Source of the DNA: an uncultured Verrucomicrobiales bacterium
GTDB taxonomy: Bacteria > Verrucomicrobiota > Verrucomicrobiia > Verrucomicrobiales > Akkermansiaceae
Reading direction: 5' to 3'
NCBI GenBank assembly: GCA_937928545.1
Contig: CALGJQ010000048.1
Span: forward strand, 1 to 42,367
Length of the DNA: 42,367 nt
The translations under genes and the position numbers were made by a program. Shown here piece by piece: positions 24,701 to 33,500 of this stretch (position 1 is its first letter; the number at the start of each line of letters is the position of its first letter). Below the pieces are notes generated by a model, which was not told the origin of the DNA, searched no databases, and saw nothing but the letters and a program-made list of their open reading frames with translations.

Positions 24701-26220
24701 TCCGAAAGGATGAGGTCTTCCCCGTCGGTGGAGAGTTTGAAGGGGGCGTGAAGGTATTGGCCGATGTCATTGAAATCGGCTTGGTCGTCAGCGAGAACGA
24801 GGAGGTATCCACCGGCGGGAATAGTGGTGCCGCTTGGGAAGGTGAATTTAGAGGGAATGGTCGCATCATCACTGAGTTGCCATCCGGAGAGATCTGCTAC
24901 GGAGGAGTCGGGATTATAGAGTTCGATCCAATCTGAGAAAGCCAGCTCGGGAGTGGCCGTGAATGCGGGGAGGGGAGATGGTTCTGCGGTCCCGACGAAG
25001 TAGGAATAGGTGGCATTTTCAGCGACAAGAGTCTGGGCGCCCGCTCCGGTGGTGCGTAGGACGAGAGAGAGGATGAGGTCAGAGCTGTTGAGGCTGTTGT
25101 TGTGAACTTGGCCGGCGAGGACATTGGTTCCGACTCTCAGTTTAGAGCGATCAAAGATGAAAGTGTCTGGGTCGTAGGTGCCTCCATTGTCGGTGCTGGC
25201 TCCGTGCGATCCGTCTGAGCGGGCATCGAAAGCGATGGGTTGGCCGGGGGTTCCGAGGTTTCCTCGGAGGAGTTCGCTACCATTGAGAAAGACCGCGCAG
25301 CCGTCGTCATAGTCGTAAGAGAGCTCGAGCTGATTGATGGTATCGAACTGGGCTTGGGTGAGATCGAACTCGTGGCGCATGTAGACGCTGGAGACTTGGT
25401 TGAAAACGAGAGTGTCCAAGTCGGTTCCGAGAGCATACGGATTGCTGGCGCTGATTTCTGCGCCAACGGGCCCTGGTCCGGTGGCCCAAGCTGAGTCATC
25501 GAAAGCGAGAGTGGCCCAAGGGAAGATGAGGGTAGAGCTGGCATCGGCGAAGGCGGGGTCAAAGACGCCACCGGAGGGCATGATCCAGCCGGGGAACCAG
25601 GTGCAGCTGTCTCCGGTAGAAAGGTAGGTCTTCGAAGAAGTGCGGAGAGTGGTCTTGAGTTTAAGATTGTTTGAGGTGATGAGGTCATTGTGGACTTCGA
25701 TCGCGAGGACGTTCTCACCTGCTTGAAGGGAATTCTGAGCGCTTCCGATTGAGAAGGTGGTGCCGGTTCCATTGGCGGTGTTTGAGTTGAGGGAGACTTG
25801 GCTGGGGTAGTGAGGAGTCCCGGTTGCTCCAGCATCAGCGCGGGCGATTTCTTTTCCGTTTAGGAAGGCGATGAAGGAATCATCGTAATCGACCGTGAGT
25901 TGGAGGGTTTGAGTTGAGGCGGCCTCGCCCGAGGTCAGAGTGAAAGTCTGCCGAGTGTAGAGGGTGGGAGTTTGATTCCGGACCTGTTGTTCTACGTTGG
26001 TGGCGATGTCTCCGTATCCAAAGCCAATTGGGGTGGTGCCGCTCCGCCAGAAGGAGTCGTTGTAGTCGACTTCCCACCACTGTGTGCCACTTCCAAGTTG
26101 GGCATTTCCATTGGCATCGCGCGTGAAGACGCGGTCATTGGAAGACGCAGAAAACTCGTTGATGATCACGCCTCCAGAACTGAGGGCGGAAATCGTGAGA
26201 ACGCAGAGAGATCGAAGCAT
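21757..26220 (-). CDS. Very large secreted protein with lamin-tail, CotH kinase-like and chitobiase-like domains
   Basis: The 1487-aa protein has a short signal peptide (MLRSLCVLTISALSSG). In rough order: two beta-sandwich modules with similar YDDSFIAFLNG / YDDGCAVFLNG motifs (about 40-400), then a lamin-tail domain (WIELYNPDSSVADLSGWQLSDD). A chitobiase C-terminal-like beta domain with IRYTTDGSEPT comes next. Then a CotH kinase-like domain (about 650-1000; TLYINGEYKGFFNLCERL and RLYVWDAEGSY), a second chitobiase-like domain (IYYTTDGSDP), a second lamin-tail (DDFEFIELMNTSSTDTIDLSNL) and a C-terminal beta region. Such CotH proteins are common in Verrucomicrobiota and Planctomycetota; their substrates are unknown. 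Coupling to gntP-gntK is odd. Confidence 0.85.
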   Translation of the reverse strand: MLRSLCVLTISALSSGGVIINEFSASSNDRVFTRDANGNAQLGSGTQWWEVDYNDSFWRSGTTPIGFGYGDIATNVEQQVRNQTPTLYTRQTFTLTSGEAASTQTLQLTVDYDDSFIAFLNGKEIARADAGATGTPHYPSQVSLNSNTANGTGTTFSIGSAQNSLQAGENVLAIEVHNDLITSNNLKLKTTLRTSSKTYLSTGDSCTWFPGWIMPSGGVFDPAFADASSTLIFPWATLAFDDSAWATGPGPVGAEISASNPYALGTDLDTLVFNQVSSVYMRHEFDLTQAQFDTINQLELSYDYDDGCAVFLNGSELLRGNLGTPGQPIAFDARSDGSHGASTDNGGTYDPDTFIFDRSKLRVGTNVLAGQVHNNSLNSSDLILSLVLRTTGAGAQTLVAENATYSYFVGTAEPSPLPAFTATPELAFSDWIELYNPDSSVADLSGWQLSDDATIPSKFTFPSGTTIPAGGYLLVLADDQADFNDIGQYLHAPFKLSTDGEDLILSDASGTTVSAITAYPKQYDHQSYGFDSTGMNWGYYDHPTPGSANSTMTLAARVDAPDFSPLGGFYDSSQNLTLTSTTVGAEIRYTTDGSEPTATTGNLYTTSLSLNTIDAKTVHVIRARAFKAGMLDSKSKVHNYLIGQATALRNTPALLFSGDENETFYDDHGVMTIEGGSYVNSQWQENGPNSYNLALQRGPEFERPLFVEFYRPDGSLKFREDAGLRLSSSGYSRPRLILSNTGASPWTNSPEQKPSFNLYFRDDYGADKLESNWLGDDYPVNDFQQLRVRAGKNDIQNPFIVDEAVRRLFGEMGQESSHGVINTLYINGEYKGFFNLCERLREPFMQKHHGSSEDWDVRQVNDYANGDVTTWNEMMAILNRNGNNDLSLADWQEALDFLDPVNMADYFLINIYGATWDWPQNNWVGARERSPEGKYRLYVWDAEGSYQTQNYFNSVSHNTLTQDLLSKTDPLCQLFQGLMKSPEWRLIFADRVQKHLFNDGVLDDRSGTTSRISQNFLELEADYEPLLKYQFGNNQNVNLNFLNTWTSSTSGRRRYLFGNEGQSPNGNDRTDLADNGLWPSLAPPSFSQHGGDITASTPISISTATGSIYYTTDGSDPRELGGGIQSGLSSYSSPLNFNPGRTTLKARTRNGSTWSALTEAEFIVDLADPTSSNLVISEFLYHPPAPTAAELAAGFNDQDDFEFIELMNTSSTDTIDLSNLSFTSGIGFFFTGQSITSLEPGERAIIVSNLAAFNARYPGNTHPIAGEYSQTLSNSTETLTLTLNGAAPVNIQSFTYSDDAPWPACSDGPGFSLVLINPSSNPDHSDPLNWECSNNFGGDLNGSPLTFDYDLWAAHQFDATALNDPLVSGPHADPDQDGQSNLLEYASGTNPLSPNITTISGISASSVSGFDYPVISFIRSGFDLPLSYRLAASPDLSNGSWSLLNAPDFSASPPELLPDGRIRETWRVLTPMSDLPRRFFRVEMTTE

Positions 26221-26302
26221 CTAGAAGGGAACGTCCGCGATGACAGCGTGTCAAACTGAAAGCGCGGTTTAGTTCTCCTTACGAAGGTGCTGAATTTTGT
26301 CT

Positions 26303-27988
26303 TTAATCGACTGGGATGCCCAAGTCTTCGACCCGGAAGAACTCGTGATTAACGAGAGCCTGAGTGGATGAATAGGTCGTGGTGCTGCCCGTAGCGACGA
26401 CGATCTGAATATTGGTGAAATCAGTGGCGAGGTCTGGAGATGATTGAATGGCGTAGCTGTTTCCGGGGGTGCTTTGGAAACTCAGTGAGAACTGGTTAGG
26501 AGAAACGGCCGAAATTTCGAAAATTTCTGGAGTGCCTACTTCGGGAGCCGGAGGGGTGAGATGGAGGATTTGAATATCATCCATGTAGATGCAGTTATCG
26601 GCATCAAAACCGGTATTTGCGGCAGAGGTAATCCCTTCGAGAGCGAAGGAGATTAGGGAGATCTGTTGATAGTGATCTTCGAAGAGTTCGAGGGAGCCAC
26701 CGCCTGCCTCGACTTCAAGGTCAGCGAAGTTAAAACTATAGGTCGAGTAAGTTTCTAGAATGCTGAATTCGTTGCTGAAGCCTCGATCGTTTGCAACACG
26801 TAAGCGGAGGATGAGGTCGCGCTCGCCATCGTTATCGGCAGGAGAAACGGTGCCGTCTGGAGCGGAGAGGGCGACGATCATTTTTCCGCTGGGAGTTGCC
26901 AAAAATCCGCTGGAGCGAGTTTTGAAGCTCAGCTTGTAGTCTTCGAGACTGGGTGAGGGAAGGACTGAGGGGAGGACCTCAATGGCGGAGGTTCCTGCGA
27001 ATCCAAGCCAGCCGCCACCATTGAGAGGATCAGCGCCGTCCCATGGGGAAGTATCGAGACAAGTGATTTGAGCAAGTGAAGGGCCTGCTTCGCTGTCTAC
27101 GGCGATATCATCGGTGCGGACTAAGTCGCCGACGTTGTTTGCTTCAGGTCCAGCGAATGCGTAGTAAGATCCTCCAAACAAGCGGGAGGTATTGTCAAAA
27201 TCGAGGATAACGACTGGGTTTTCGGCAGGGGGAGCGGGTGGTGGAGTATCGGTAAGAAGGATATTATCAACGACGACGGTGTTGTCGGCATCAAACCCGA
27301 ATTGGTTGGTTGCACCATTCATTTCCACAACCACTTGCATAAAGTCGACGCTAGCGAAGTGGGTTTCGAAATTAGCGAGCGAACCATCTCGAACTTCGTA
27401 GGGAGTGTTGAGGCGAAACTGGTTTTCTTTGAATGCGGCTTCGGCTTCGACCGCATTGGTATAGCGAGCGGACAAGATCACATCTGCATCGGTATCTGCA
27501 TCGTCAGGTTGTAGGGTGCCATCGGGAGCCAAAAAGCGGACATCCACTAGGCCGGTTGCGGTGGTCGTGCCAGCGGTGAGTCCAGAAGCCGAGACAGAGA
27601 GGTTCAGGGTGTAGAAGGCAAGGTCGCCGGTGGTGAGAGGAGTGAGGGGAGTGGCGCTCGTTCCGATGCCAAAGCCCATGTAGGTGTATCGGTTGGGAGT
27701 CACTAGGGCCGCTTCGGTAGCTGTGGTGTCTGCGGTAAAGAGGAGCCCTGAGCTTCCGTCGATCCCAGTGCCTAATTCAATCCCTGAAGACTGAACGATC
27801 GAGCTGCCAACATCGATATTGTTGTTCGTGCCGTCTTCGCCATAGCCAGCATAGGCAAAACTATAGGCCCCTGCAGCGGGAAAGTCGTCGTAGTTGACAT
27901 GCAAAATGTCTTCGGCAGAAAGACTAAGAACTGAGAGCGCTGCAAGAGCAGGAGCTAAGGAGAGTTTGGAAGAAGATGGTAAGCTCAT
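26303..27988 (-). CDS. Secreted protein of unknown function with two related halves
   Basis: The 561-aa protein has a signal peptide of about 25 residues (SLAPALAALSVLSLSA) then ED. Not recognised as a named family. Two related segments are seen. One starts NYDDFPAAGAYSFAYAG and ends near NTVVVDNILL; the other starts LDFDNTSRLFGGSYYAFAG and ends near NCIYMDDIQIL. Each has a beta-rich body with an ALSAPDGT / FLAPDGTL turn, and each closes with GFDADN. The last 80 residues resemble the result-type beta domain with NSYAIQSSPDL found at the end of many Verrucomicrobiota secreted proteins. The role, perhaps surface or carbohydrate binding, is a guess. Confidence 0.7.
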   Translation of the reverse strand: MSLPSSSKLSLAPALAALSVLSLSAEDILHVNYDDFPAAGAYSFAYAGYGEDGTNNNIDVGSSIVQSSGIELGTGIDGSSGLLFTADTTATEAALVTPNRYTYMGFGIGTSATPLTPLTTGDLAFYTLNLSVSASGLTAGTTTATGLVDVRFLAPDGTLQPDDADTDADVILSARYTNAVEAEAAFKENQFRLNTPYEVRDGSLANFETHFASVDFMQVVVEMNGATNQFGFDADNTVVVDNILLTDTPPPAPPAENPVVILDFDNTSRLFGGSYYAFAGPEANNVGDLVRTDDIAVDSEAGPSLAQITCLDTSPWDGADPLNGGGWLGFAGTSAIEVLPSVLPSPSLEDYKLSFKTRSSGFLATPSGKMIVALSAPDGTVSPADNDGERDLILRLRVANDRGFSNEFSILETYSTYSFNFADLEVEAGGGSLELFEDHYQQISLISFALEGITSAANTGFDADNCIYMDDIQILHLTPPAPEVGTPEIFEISAVSPNQFSLSFQSTPGNSYAIQSSPDLATDFTNIQIVVATGSTTTYSSTQALVNHEFFRVEDLGIPVD

Positions 27989-28140
27989 AGAAATAAAAAT
28001 ACTGTTATAAAGCCCTTGGTAGACGATGCGATATTAAAATAGGACGAGAATCACTAAAGAGCGTTTTTATGATCTAGCAAACGAAAGTTTCGAACGGTGA
28101 AATTCTTCCTGCAGAAGCAAAAATCGGTGTTTCCATACGT

Positions 28141-28160
28141 CGCCGGGATACCCCACGGCG
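28141..28160 (+). promoter_or_regulatory. GC-rich hairpin in the fasciclin-gene leader
   Basis: CGCC...GGCG arms enclose GGG-ATA-CCC, in the 120 bp before the fasciclin ATG. GTTT (28129 region) and AAAC (28174 region) flank it and could pair. It could be a structured 5' UTR, but it does not match a riboswitch consensus I can recognise. Confidence 0.3.
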
Positions 28161-28193
28161 CTTAACGAAAAACCAAACTAGAAAATAGAAACA

Positions 28194-28706
28194 ATGAAAA
28201 TTACAATGACTCTCTTTACCGCTGCTGCACTCCTTCTCCCAATGACGGCCCAAGCCGATCACCATGCCGAAGCAAAGACCGAGGAGGCGAAGGTGGCCAA
28301 GACGATTGTCGATATTGCGGCTGGAAACGAATCTTTCTCAACGCTCGTCGCTGCGGCAAAGGCTGCCGGCCTCGTTGAAGCGCTTTCGGGCGATGGCCCC
28401 TTTACGGTATTTGCTCCGACGAACGAGGCCTTCGCAAAACTTCCTGAGGGAACCGTGGAAACTCTTTTGAAGCCAGAAAACAAAGAGAAGCTGGCGGCGA
28501 TTTTGAAGTATCACGTGGTTGCCGGCAAGGTGATGGCTGCAGATGTGAAAGCCGGTGAAGTTGAAACCTTGAACGGAGCGAAGGCGACCATTTCAGTGAA
28601 GGATGGGAAGGTGATGATTGATAAGGCAAATGTTGTGAAGACTGATATTGCCGGTTCCAATGGAGTGATTCACGTCATTGATGCGGTCATTCTTCCCGCT
28701 GAATAA
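28194..28706 (+). CDS. Secreted fasciclin-domain protein
   Basis: The 170-aa protein has a signal peptide ([21 protein letters not shown]) followed by a His/Glu-rich linker. One fasciclin (FAS1) domain covers about 38-168. The H1 region is [37 protein letters not shown], followed by [12 protein letters not shown] and the H2 region [16 protein letters not shown]1 domains mediate adhesion or matrix contact; bacterial single-domain forms are common but their partners are unknown. The gene is monocistronic, divergent from the 561-aa protein. Confidence 0.93.
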   Translation: MKITMTLFTAAALLLPMTAQADHHAEAKTEEAKVAKTIVDIAAGNESFSTLVAAAKAAGLVEALSGDGPFTVFAPTNEAFAKLPEGTVETLLKPENKEKLAAILKYHVVAGKVMAADVKAGEVETLNGAKATISVKDGKVMIDKANVVKTDIAGSNGVIHVIDAVILPAE

Positions 28707-28796
28707 TTTAGGCTTATCCGAAAGCTTCCAAACTTGTCTCTTTTACGAGGGGCAGGTTTTCTTGTTTCCGTGGATAGAGGTTTCATTCTTTTCCTT

Positions 28797-29050
28797 ATGG
28801 AAGCGACAAAGCCGGCGGGTGAGTGGAACACTTTGAAGATTCTCATCACGCCTGAGAAGTGCGTGCAGTGGATGAATGGAACCAAGTATGTCGAATACGT
28901 GAAAGGTTCCGATGACTGGAACAAGTGGCGGCTTCGAAGTTCAGTAAATTCGCGAATTTCGGAAAGCCGACCAAAGGTCACCTTTGTCTTCAGGACCACG
29001 GGAACGTGTTCTCTTTCCGTAATATCAAGGCGCGGAAAATTAAGAAGTAG
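28797..29050 (+). pseudogene. Frameshifted C-terminal remnant of a DUF1080 (3-keto-disaccharide hydrolase) gene
   Basis: Frame 1 from 28797 reads MEATKPAGEWNTLKILITPEKCVQWMNGTKYVEYVKGSDDW. Near 28921-28930 the match jumps to another frame: VAASKFSKFANFGKPTKGHLCLQDHGNVFSFRNIKARKIKK, ending at TAG 29048-29050. Together they form the last 80-odd residues of a DUF1080 protein, whose typical ending is a LQDHG...FRNIK block. The N-terminal two thirds are missing. It converges on the sulfatase gene. Confidence 0.75.
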
Positions 29051-29056
29051 TAGCTC

Positions 29057-30448
29057 TTAGTTTTTGACCCAAGCTGGGCGCTGATTTTCGGTAATTTCGG
29101 CGTCGAGTTCCTTCATTCTGATCCCGAGCTTGGCGACAAGTTCGGGATTTTTTTCGGCGAGGTTGTTTTGCTCGGCGAGGTCTTTGCTTAAGTCGAAGAG
29201 GAAGACTTGAGGCTTTTGGGCGGTTTGATTGTTCCGCTTTCGTCCCTTTTTGATGAGGAGTTTGTAATTGCCTTGGCGGAGGCCTTCAAGGTCGCCGCGT
29301 GAGGTGTAGTAGATGAATTCATCACGCGGGCTTTTGGCGTCGCTGGTGAGGAGGGAGGAGATGTCGAGTCCATCGATTTTTTTGTCGCTTGGAAGCGGGG
29401 TTTTGGTGAGGGAGGCGATGGTGGGGAGGAGGTCGATGGTTCCGCAGAGTTTGTCACAGGTGGTGTCAGCAGGAATGCGGCCGGGAGCCCACATGATGCA
29501 GGGGACGCGTTGGCCGCCTTCGAAGGTGGTTCCTTTTCCTTCGCGGAGTGGTCCGGCGGAGCCGCCGTGGTGTTTGAACTGAAGCCAAGGGCCGTTGTCG
29601 GTGGTGTAGATGACGTAGGTGTTTTGCTCGAGCTTGAGTTCGCGGATGGTATCCATGAGGCGACCGACTTCGGTGTCGATGTGCTCGATGGTGTTGGTGT
29701 AGGCGTTCTGAGGATTAGGGTCGCGGATTTCATCGGGGACGTAGAGTGGGATGTGGGGCATGGAGTGGGGGAGGTAGAGGAAGAAAGATTCGTCTTTATT
29801 GGCCTTGATGAAGTCGATTCCTTTTTGAGTGCAGCGGCGAGTGATGGTCCGTTGGTCGACGGGGAGCTCGACGATTTTTTCGTTCTCCATGAGGGGAGTT
29901 TTCCATTTGGTGAGCGTGGATTCGGGGTTGGCCCAGAGCGCGTCCATTCCGCCGTGACCACCTTTGGGTTTTCCCTTGTTGTCGGGGTGGTTCATGTCGT
30001 TGGAGTAGGGGATGCCGAAGTAGGTATCGAAGCCGTTTTGTTGAGGGAGGGTTTCGGGGTGATGACCGAGGTGCCATTTGCCGAAGGCGGCAGTTTTATA
30101 GCCTTGGGCTTTGAGGTGATCGGCGATGGTGTGCTCGCTGGGATTGAGGCCTTTTTCAGAGGAGGGAAAAAGGACGTGTTGGTGCATGCTGACGCGCTTG
30201 GGGTAGCAGCCAGTGAGAAGAGCGGCGCGGGAGGGGGAACAGACGGGGGAGGCGACCATAAAGTTGGTGAACTTGCGGCCTTCTTTGGCAAGGCGGTCGA
30301 TGTGAGGAGTTTTGATCTTAGTGGAGCCGAAGCAGCCGAGGTCTCCGTAGCCTTGGTCATCAGTGAAGATGATGATGAAGTTTGGCTTTTCGGCAGCTTT
30401 CGAAAAGAGACCGGTGACCAAAAAAAGGAAGAGGAGGATCTTGCTCAT
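29057..30448 (-). CDS. Secreted arylsulfatase-type sulfatase
   Basis: The 463-aa protein has a signal peptide (MSKILLFLFLVTGLFSKAAE). The fold starts with PNFIIIFTDDQGYGDLGCFGS, giving metal ligands D30-D31. The formylglycine motif is canonical, C70-S-P-S-R74 (SPVCSPSRAALLTG), with GKWHLGHHPETLPQQNGFD downstream. VIYTTDNGPWL and LFDLSKDLAEQNNLAEKNPELV complete the arylsulfatase A-like pattern. Probably removes sulfate from polysaccharides. It needs a formylglycine-generating enzyme, none being in the window. It follows a DUF1080 remnant, a family often neighbouring sulfatases in this phylum. Confidence 0.92.
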   Translation of the reverse strand: MSKILLFLFLVTGLFSKAAEKPNFIIIFTDDQGYGDLGCFGSTKIKTPHIDRLAKEGRKFTNFMVASPVCSPSRAALLTGCYPKRVSMHQHVLFPSSEKGLNPSEHTIADHLKAQGYKTAAFGKWHLGHHPETLPQQNGFDTYFGIPYSNDMNHPDNKGKPKGGHGGMDALWANPESTLTKWKTPLMENEKIVELPVDQRTITRRCTQKGIDFIKANKDESFFLYLPHSMPHIPLYVPDEIRDPNPQNAYTNTIEHIDTEVGRLMDTIRELKLEQNTYVIYTTDNGPWLQFKHHGGSAGPLREGKGTTFEGGQRVPCIMWAPGRIPADTTCDKLCGTIDLLPTIASLTKTPLPSDKKIDGLDISSLLTSDAKSPRDEFIYYTSRGDLEGLRQGNYKLLIKKGRKRNNQTAQKPQVFLFDLSKDLAEQNNLAEKNPELVAKLGIRMKELDAEITENQRPAWVKN

Positions 30449-30570
30449 AAGGAGGTGATTTTGCCTTGTTGCCTTAGATTAGGAAGAATCAACTTTGATT
30501 GATCGAGGTTGGAATTTTTCTCAAAATCTGTTTGTTTCTCGCCGGTCGTAACGATCACACCCTTAACTAC

Positions 30571-33500
30571 ATGAAAGCGCAATTACTCACCCTAGTTGCT
30601 CCTGCCTTCGTTTCTCTTGCTGCTTCTGCGGCATTTGGCGAATCTCCGGTGAAAGCCGAGCAGGAGACCTTAATTCCGAAACGCGAAACGGGCGTTTTGG
30701 AGTTCTTAAAAAAGCACCCGGAATTTGACGGTCGCGGGACCGTGATTGCGGTCTTTGATACGGGGGTGGATCCTGCGGCGGCGGGTTTACTAACGACATC
30801 GACCGGTGAGCGTAAAATTCTCGATGTCATCGATGCGACAGGTTCGGGCGATGTCGATACCTCCCATGTGGTGGAGGCCACGGAGAAGAGAGAATTACAG
30901 GGCCTGACTGGGCGCACTTTGAAGCTCCCAAAGAAGGTTAAAAACCCATCGGGAAAATTTCATCTCGGGATTAAGCAGGCTAAAGATCTGTTTCGTCGTG
31001 GAGTGAATCGGCGGATTTCAAATCTGCGTGCTGAGGCGTGGCAGAGTGAGTTGGGCTTGATTAAGGATAAGCGCTCGCGTGAGCAGAACACGCCTGATGA
31101 AAAGGCGTTCACCGATCTTTCCTTGAAAGAAAAAGATGCTCTTGCGAGGAAGAAGTTTCTTGAGGGGCTCGAAGAAGACTACCTCGCAAGCGATCCTGGT
31201 CCGGTCTATGATTGTGTCGTTTGGTTTAATGGGAAAGATTTCCAAGTCATCGTAGATACCGATGAAGATGGGGATTTGAACGATGAGAAAGTTCTGCGGC
31301 CCTTTGGGGTGGCGGGTGAATTTGGCACCTTGAGTGACGAGGAAGCTTCGACCTTTGCGGTGCAAGTTTATGAGGAAGGAAAGCTCCTCTCGCTTGTGAC
31401 GGTGGATGGATCTCATGGAAGCCATGTCGCCTCGATCGCGAGTGCGCATTTCCCGGCGGAACCTCATCGTGATGGGATCGCTCCCGGAGCGCAGATCCTC
31501 TCGGTTAAGATTGGTGACTCTCGTATGGGCGGTAGTTCTTCTGGTGTGGGCGAGATGCGCGGAGTGGCGGCCTGTGCTCAGTATGGGGTCGACGTGATGA
31601 ATGCGAGCTGGGGTGGGGCAAGTCAGTATCAGGACGGGCGAGCAGGAAACGTCCAACTCTATAACATGTTGGTTGAGAAGTATGGCGTGACTGCATTCAT
31701 CTCGGCTGGCAACAGTGGCCCAGGCCTCTCCACGCTGGGGAGTCCAGGAGGCGATGCCTCATCCGCGATCGGGGTAGGGGCCTATGTCTCGTCGGAGATG
31801 TCTCGAGTTCTATACAGCCAGACTACGCCGGGGCCAGATACCGCTTACAATTTTTCGGCACGGGGACCATGTAAAAATGGTGACCTTGGCGTGGATATTA
31901 TGGGGCCGGGAGGTGCTCATGCTTCTCTCGCGTACGATGAACTTAGTAATTCGCAGCGCTATCATGGAACATCGATGTCTTCGCCCTCAGTGGCAGGGCT
32001 TGGAGCGCTTTTGATCAGCGCGGCAAAGCAGAGTGAGATGGAGTCTTCGCCAGCGCGGATTCGGGCGGCGCTCATGAACTCCGCGCGTTTTATGGAAGGT
32101 GTTGAAGTTTTTGCGCAAGGTGCGGGCCTAGTCCAGGCCCTGCCAGCTTGGGAGCACTTTAAAAGGAATTTCAATCAGGAAGCGTGGGATCACTTCTATA
32201 CGGTTCGAACACGCAGTAATACCTTTAGCGACGGTCCGGGACTCTACCTGCGAGGAGACATCCCCGTCGGGAAGCGCGAAGTTCGCTTCGACCTTAAGCC
32301 AAAGTTTGCGGCGCGGGTGAATGCTTCTGAGAAGTTTGCCTTCGAGAATGATCTCGTTTTTTCTGCCACTGAAGCATGGGTAAAGATTCCGGGTTATGCG
32401 CGTCTTGGAAATGGCGAAATCACGATTAGACCAGTGCTTGATATTCCGAAATCGCAGGTAGGCCAGCCGCTTTATGCTGAGATTCATGGTCGTCTTGCGG
32501 GTTCACCTGAGGGTGGTCCTTTAGTCCGGATCCCGATCACGATCGTGAGGGGAGAGAAGACTGATCCCCATCTGAAACACCGGGCAAATTTCTCGCTGAA
32601 ATTGAAGTCGGGACAGAGTGATCGGCGTTTCTTTCAAGTGCCTGAGAATGCCAACTTTTTGAAAGTCCGGATGCGCCGAGAAAATCCTGATTCTCTCATG
32701 CGTATTCTCATCGTGCATGCGGTCACAGTTGCCGCAGACGAAAGTTTCAATGCTTATTCTTCGGAAGAATTTGCAGTGCTTGAGCAAGGAGGTGAGAAGG
32801 AATTCACGGTCCCTGTCATTCCCGGAAAAACGACTGAGTTGGCCTTTCACCAACCCTTCTTCGCCGGGGGCGATACCTCGGTGGAGGTTGATTTGCAGTT
32901 TGTGGGAATGGCTGCGCAACAGGATGCATTGGTATTCCGTGAGAACGATGAGCACATTCCGCTTAGGGTGGTGAGCGCCAGTGATGTGAAGGTCCGTGGA
33001 GGAGGGATGATCGATCAAGCCCATTACAGCAAGTTGCCGGAGAAGACCGAATTCCTCTCGCCTGATAAACGGGACGTCTTTCCTCCTGGTCCTCGGCGTA
33101 AGAAGGAGAAGCGGCCCGCTTACTTGAAGCAGACCTTCACGCTTTCAATGGGGAAGCCGACTCAAATCCAGTTGAAGTATGCCCGGCGTTATGGAGCATT
33201 TTCCGAATTCAATGGGGGGCTTATCTTGGCGAGCCATGAGTCTGGGCAGGTCTTGTATCACGGCTCGTCTTACCGGAGTGGACCGATCTCTCTCCCGAAA
33301 GGAGTCACGACTTTTACGCGGACGCTGCGGACTCTCAGTCGCGCGGACCTAGAGCGTGAACAGGACCGCCCGCTGGCGTGGACCATGAAGTTGAAAAAGG
33401 GCGTGCCATTGCAGCTTTTTCCTTCGATGCGTGAAGTGGTGAAGGGGGCCAAGGCCGGCACTGTTCATTTACGGAAGGGCCGTTATCAGAGCCTGATGGT

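Noticed and set aside
28071..28160. Cyclic-di-GMP or other riboswitch
   Set aside because: Some GCAAA, GAAA and GCCGGG words are present but the spacing and paired elements do not fit the known consensus; kept only as a possible structured leader.
29510..30502. 330-aa open frame on the plus strand
   Set aside because: Antisense to the sulfatase with a canonical CSPSR motif; codon bias of the sulfatase keeps the frame open. No domains recognised.
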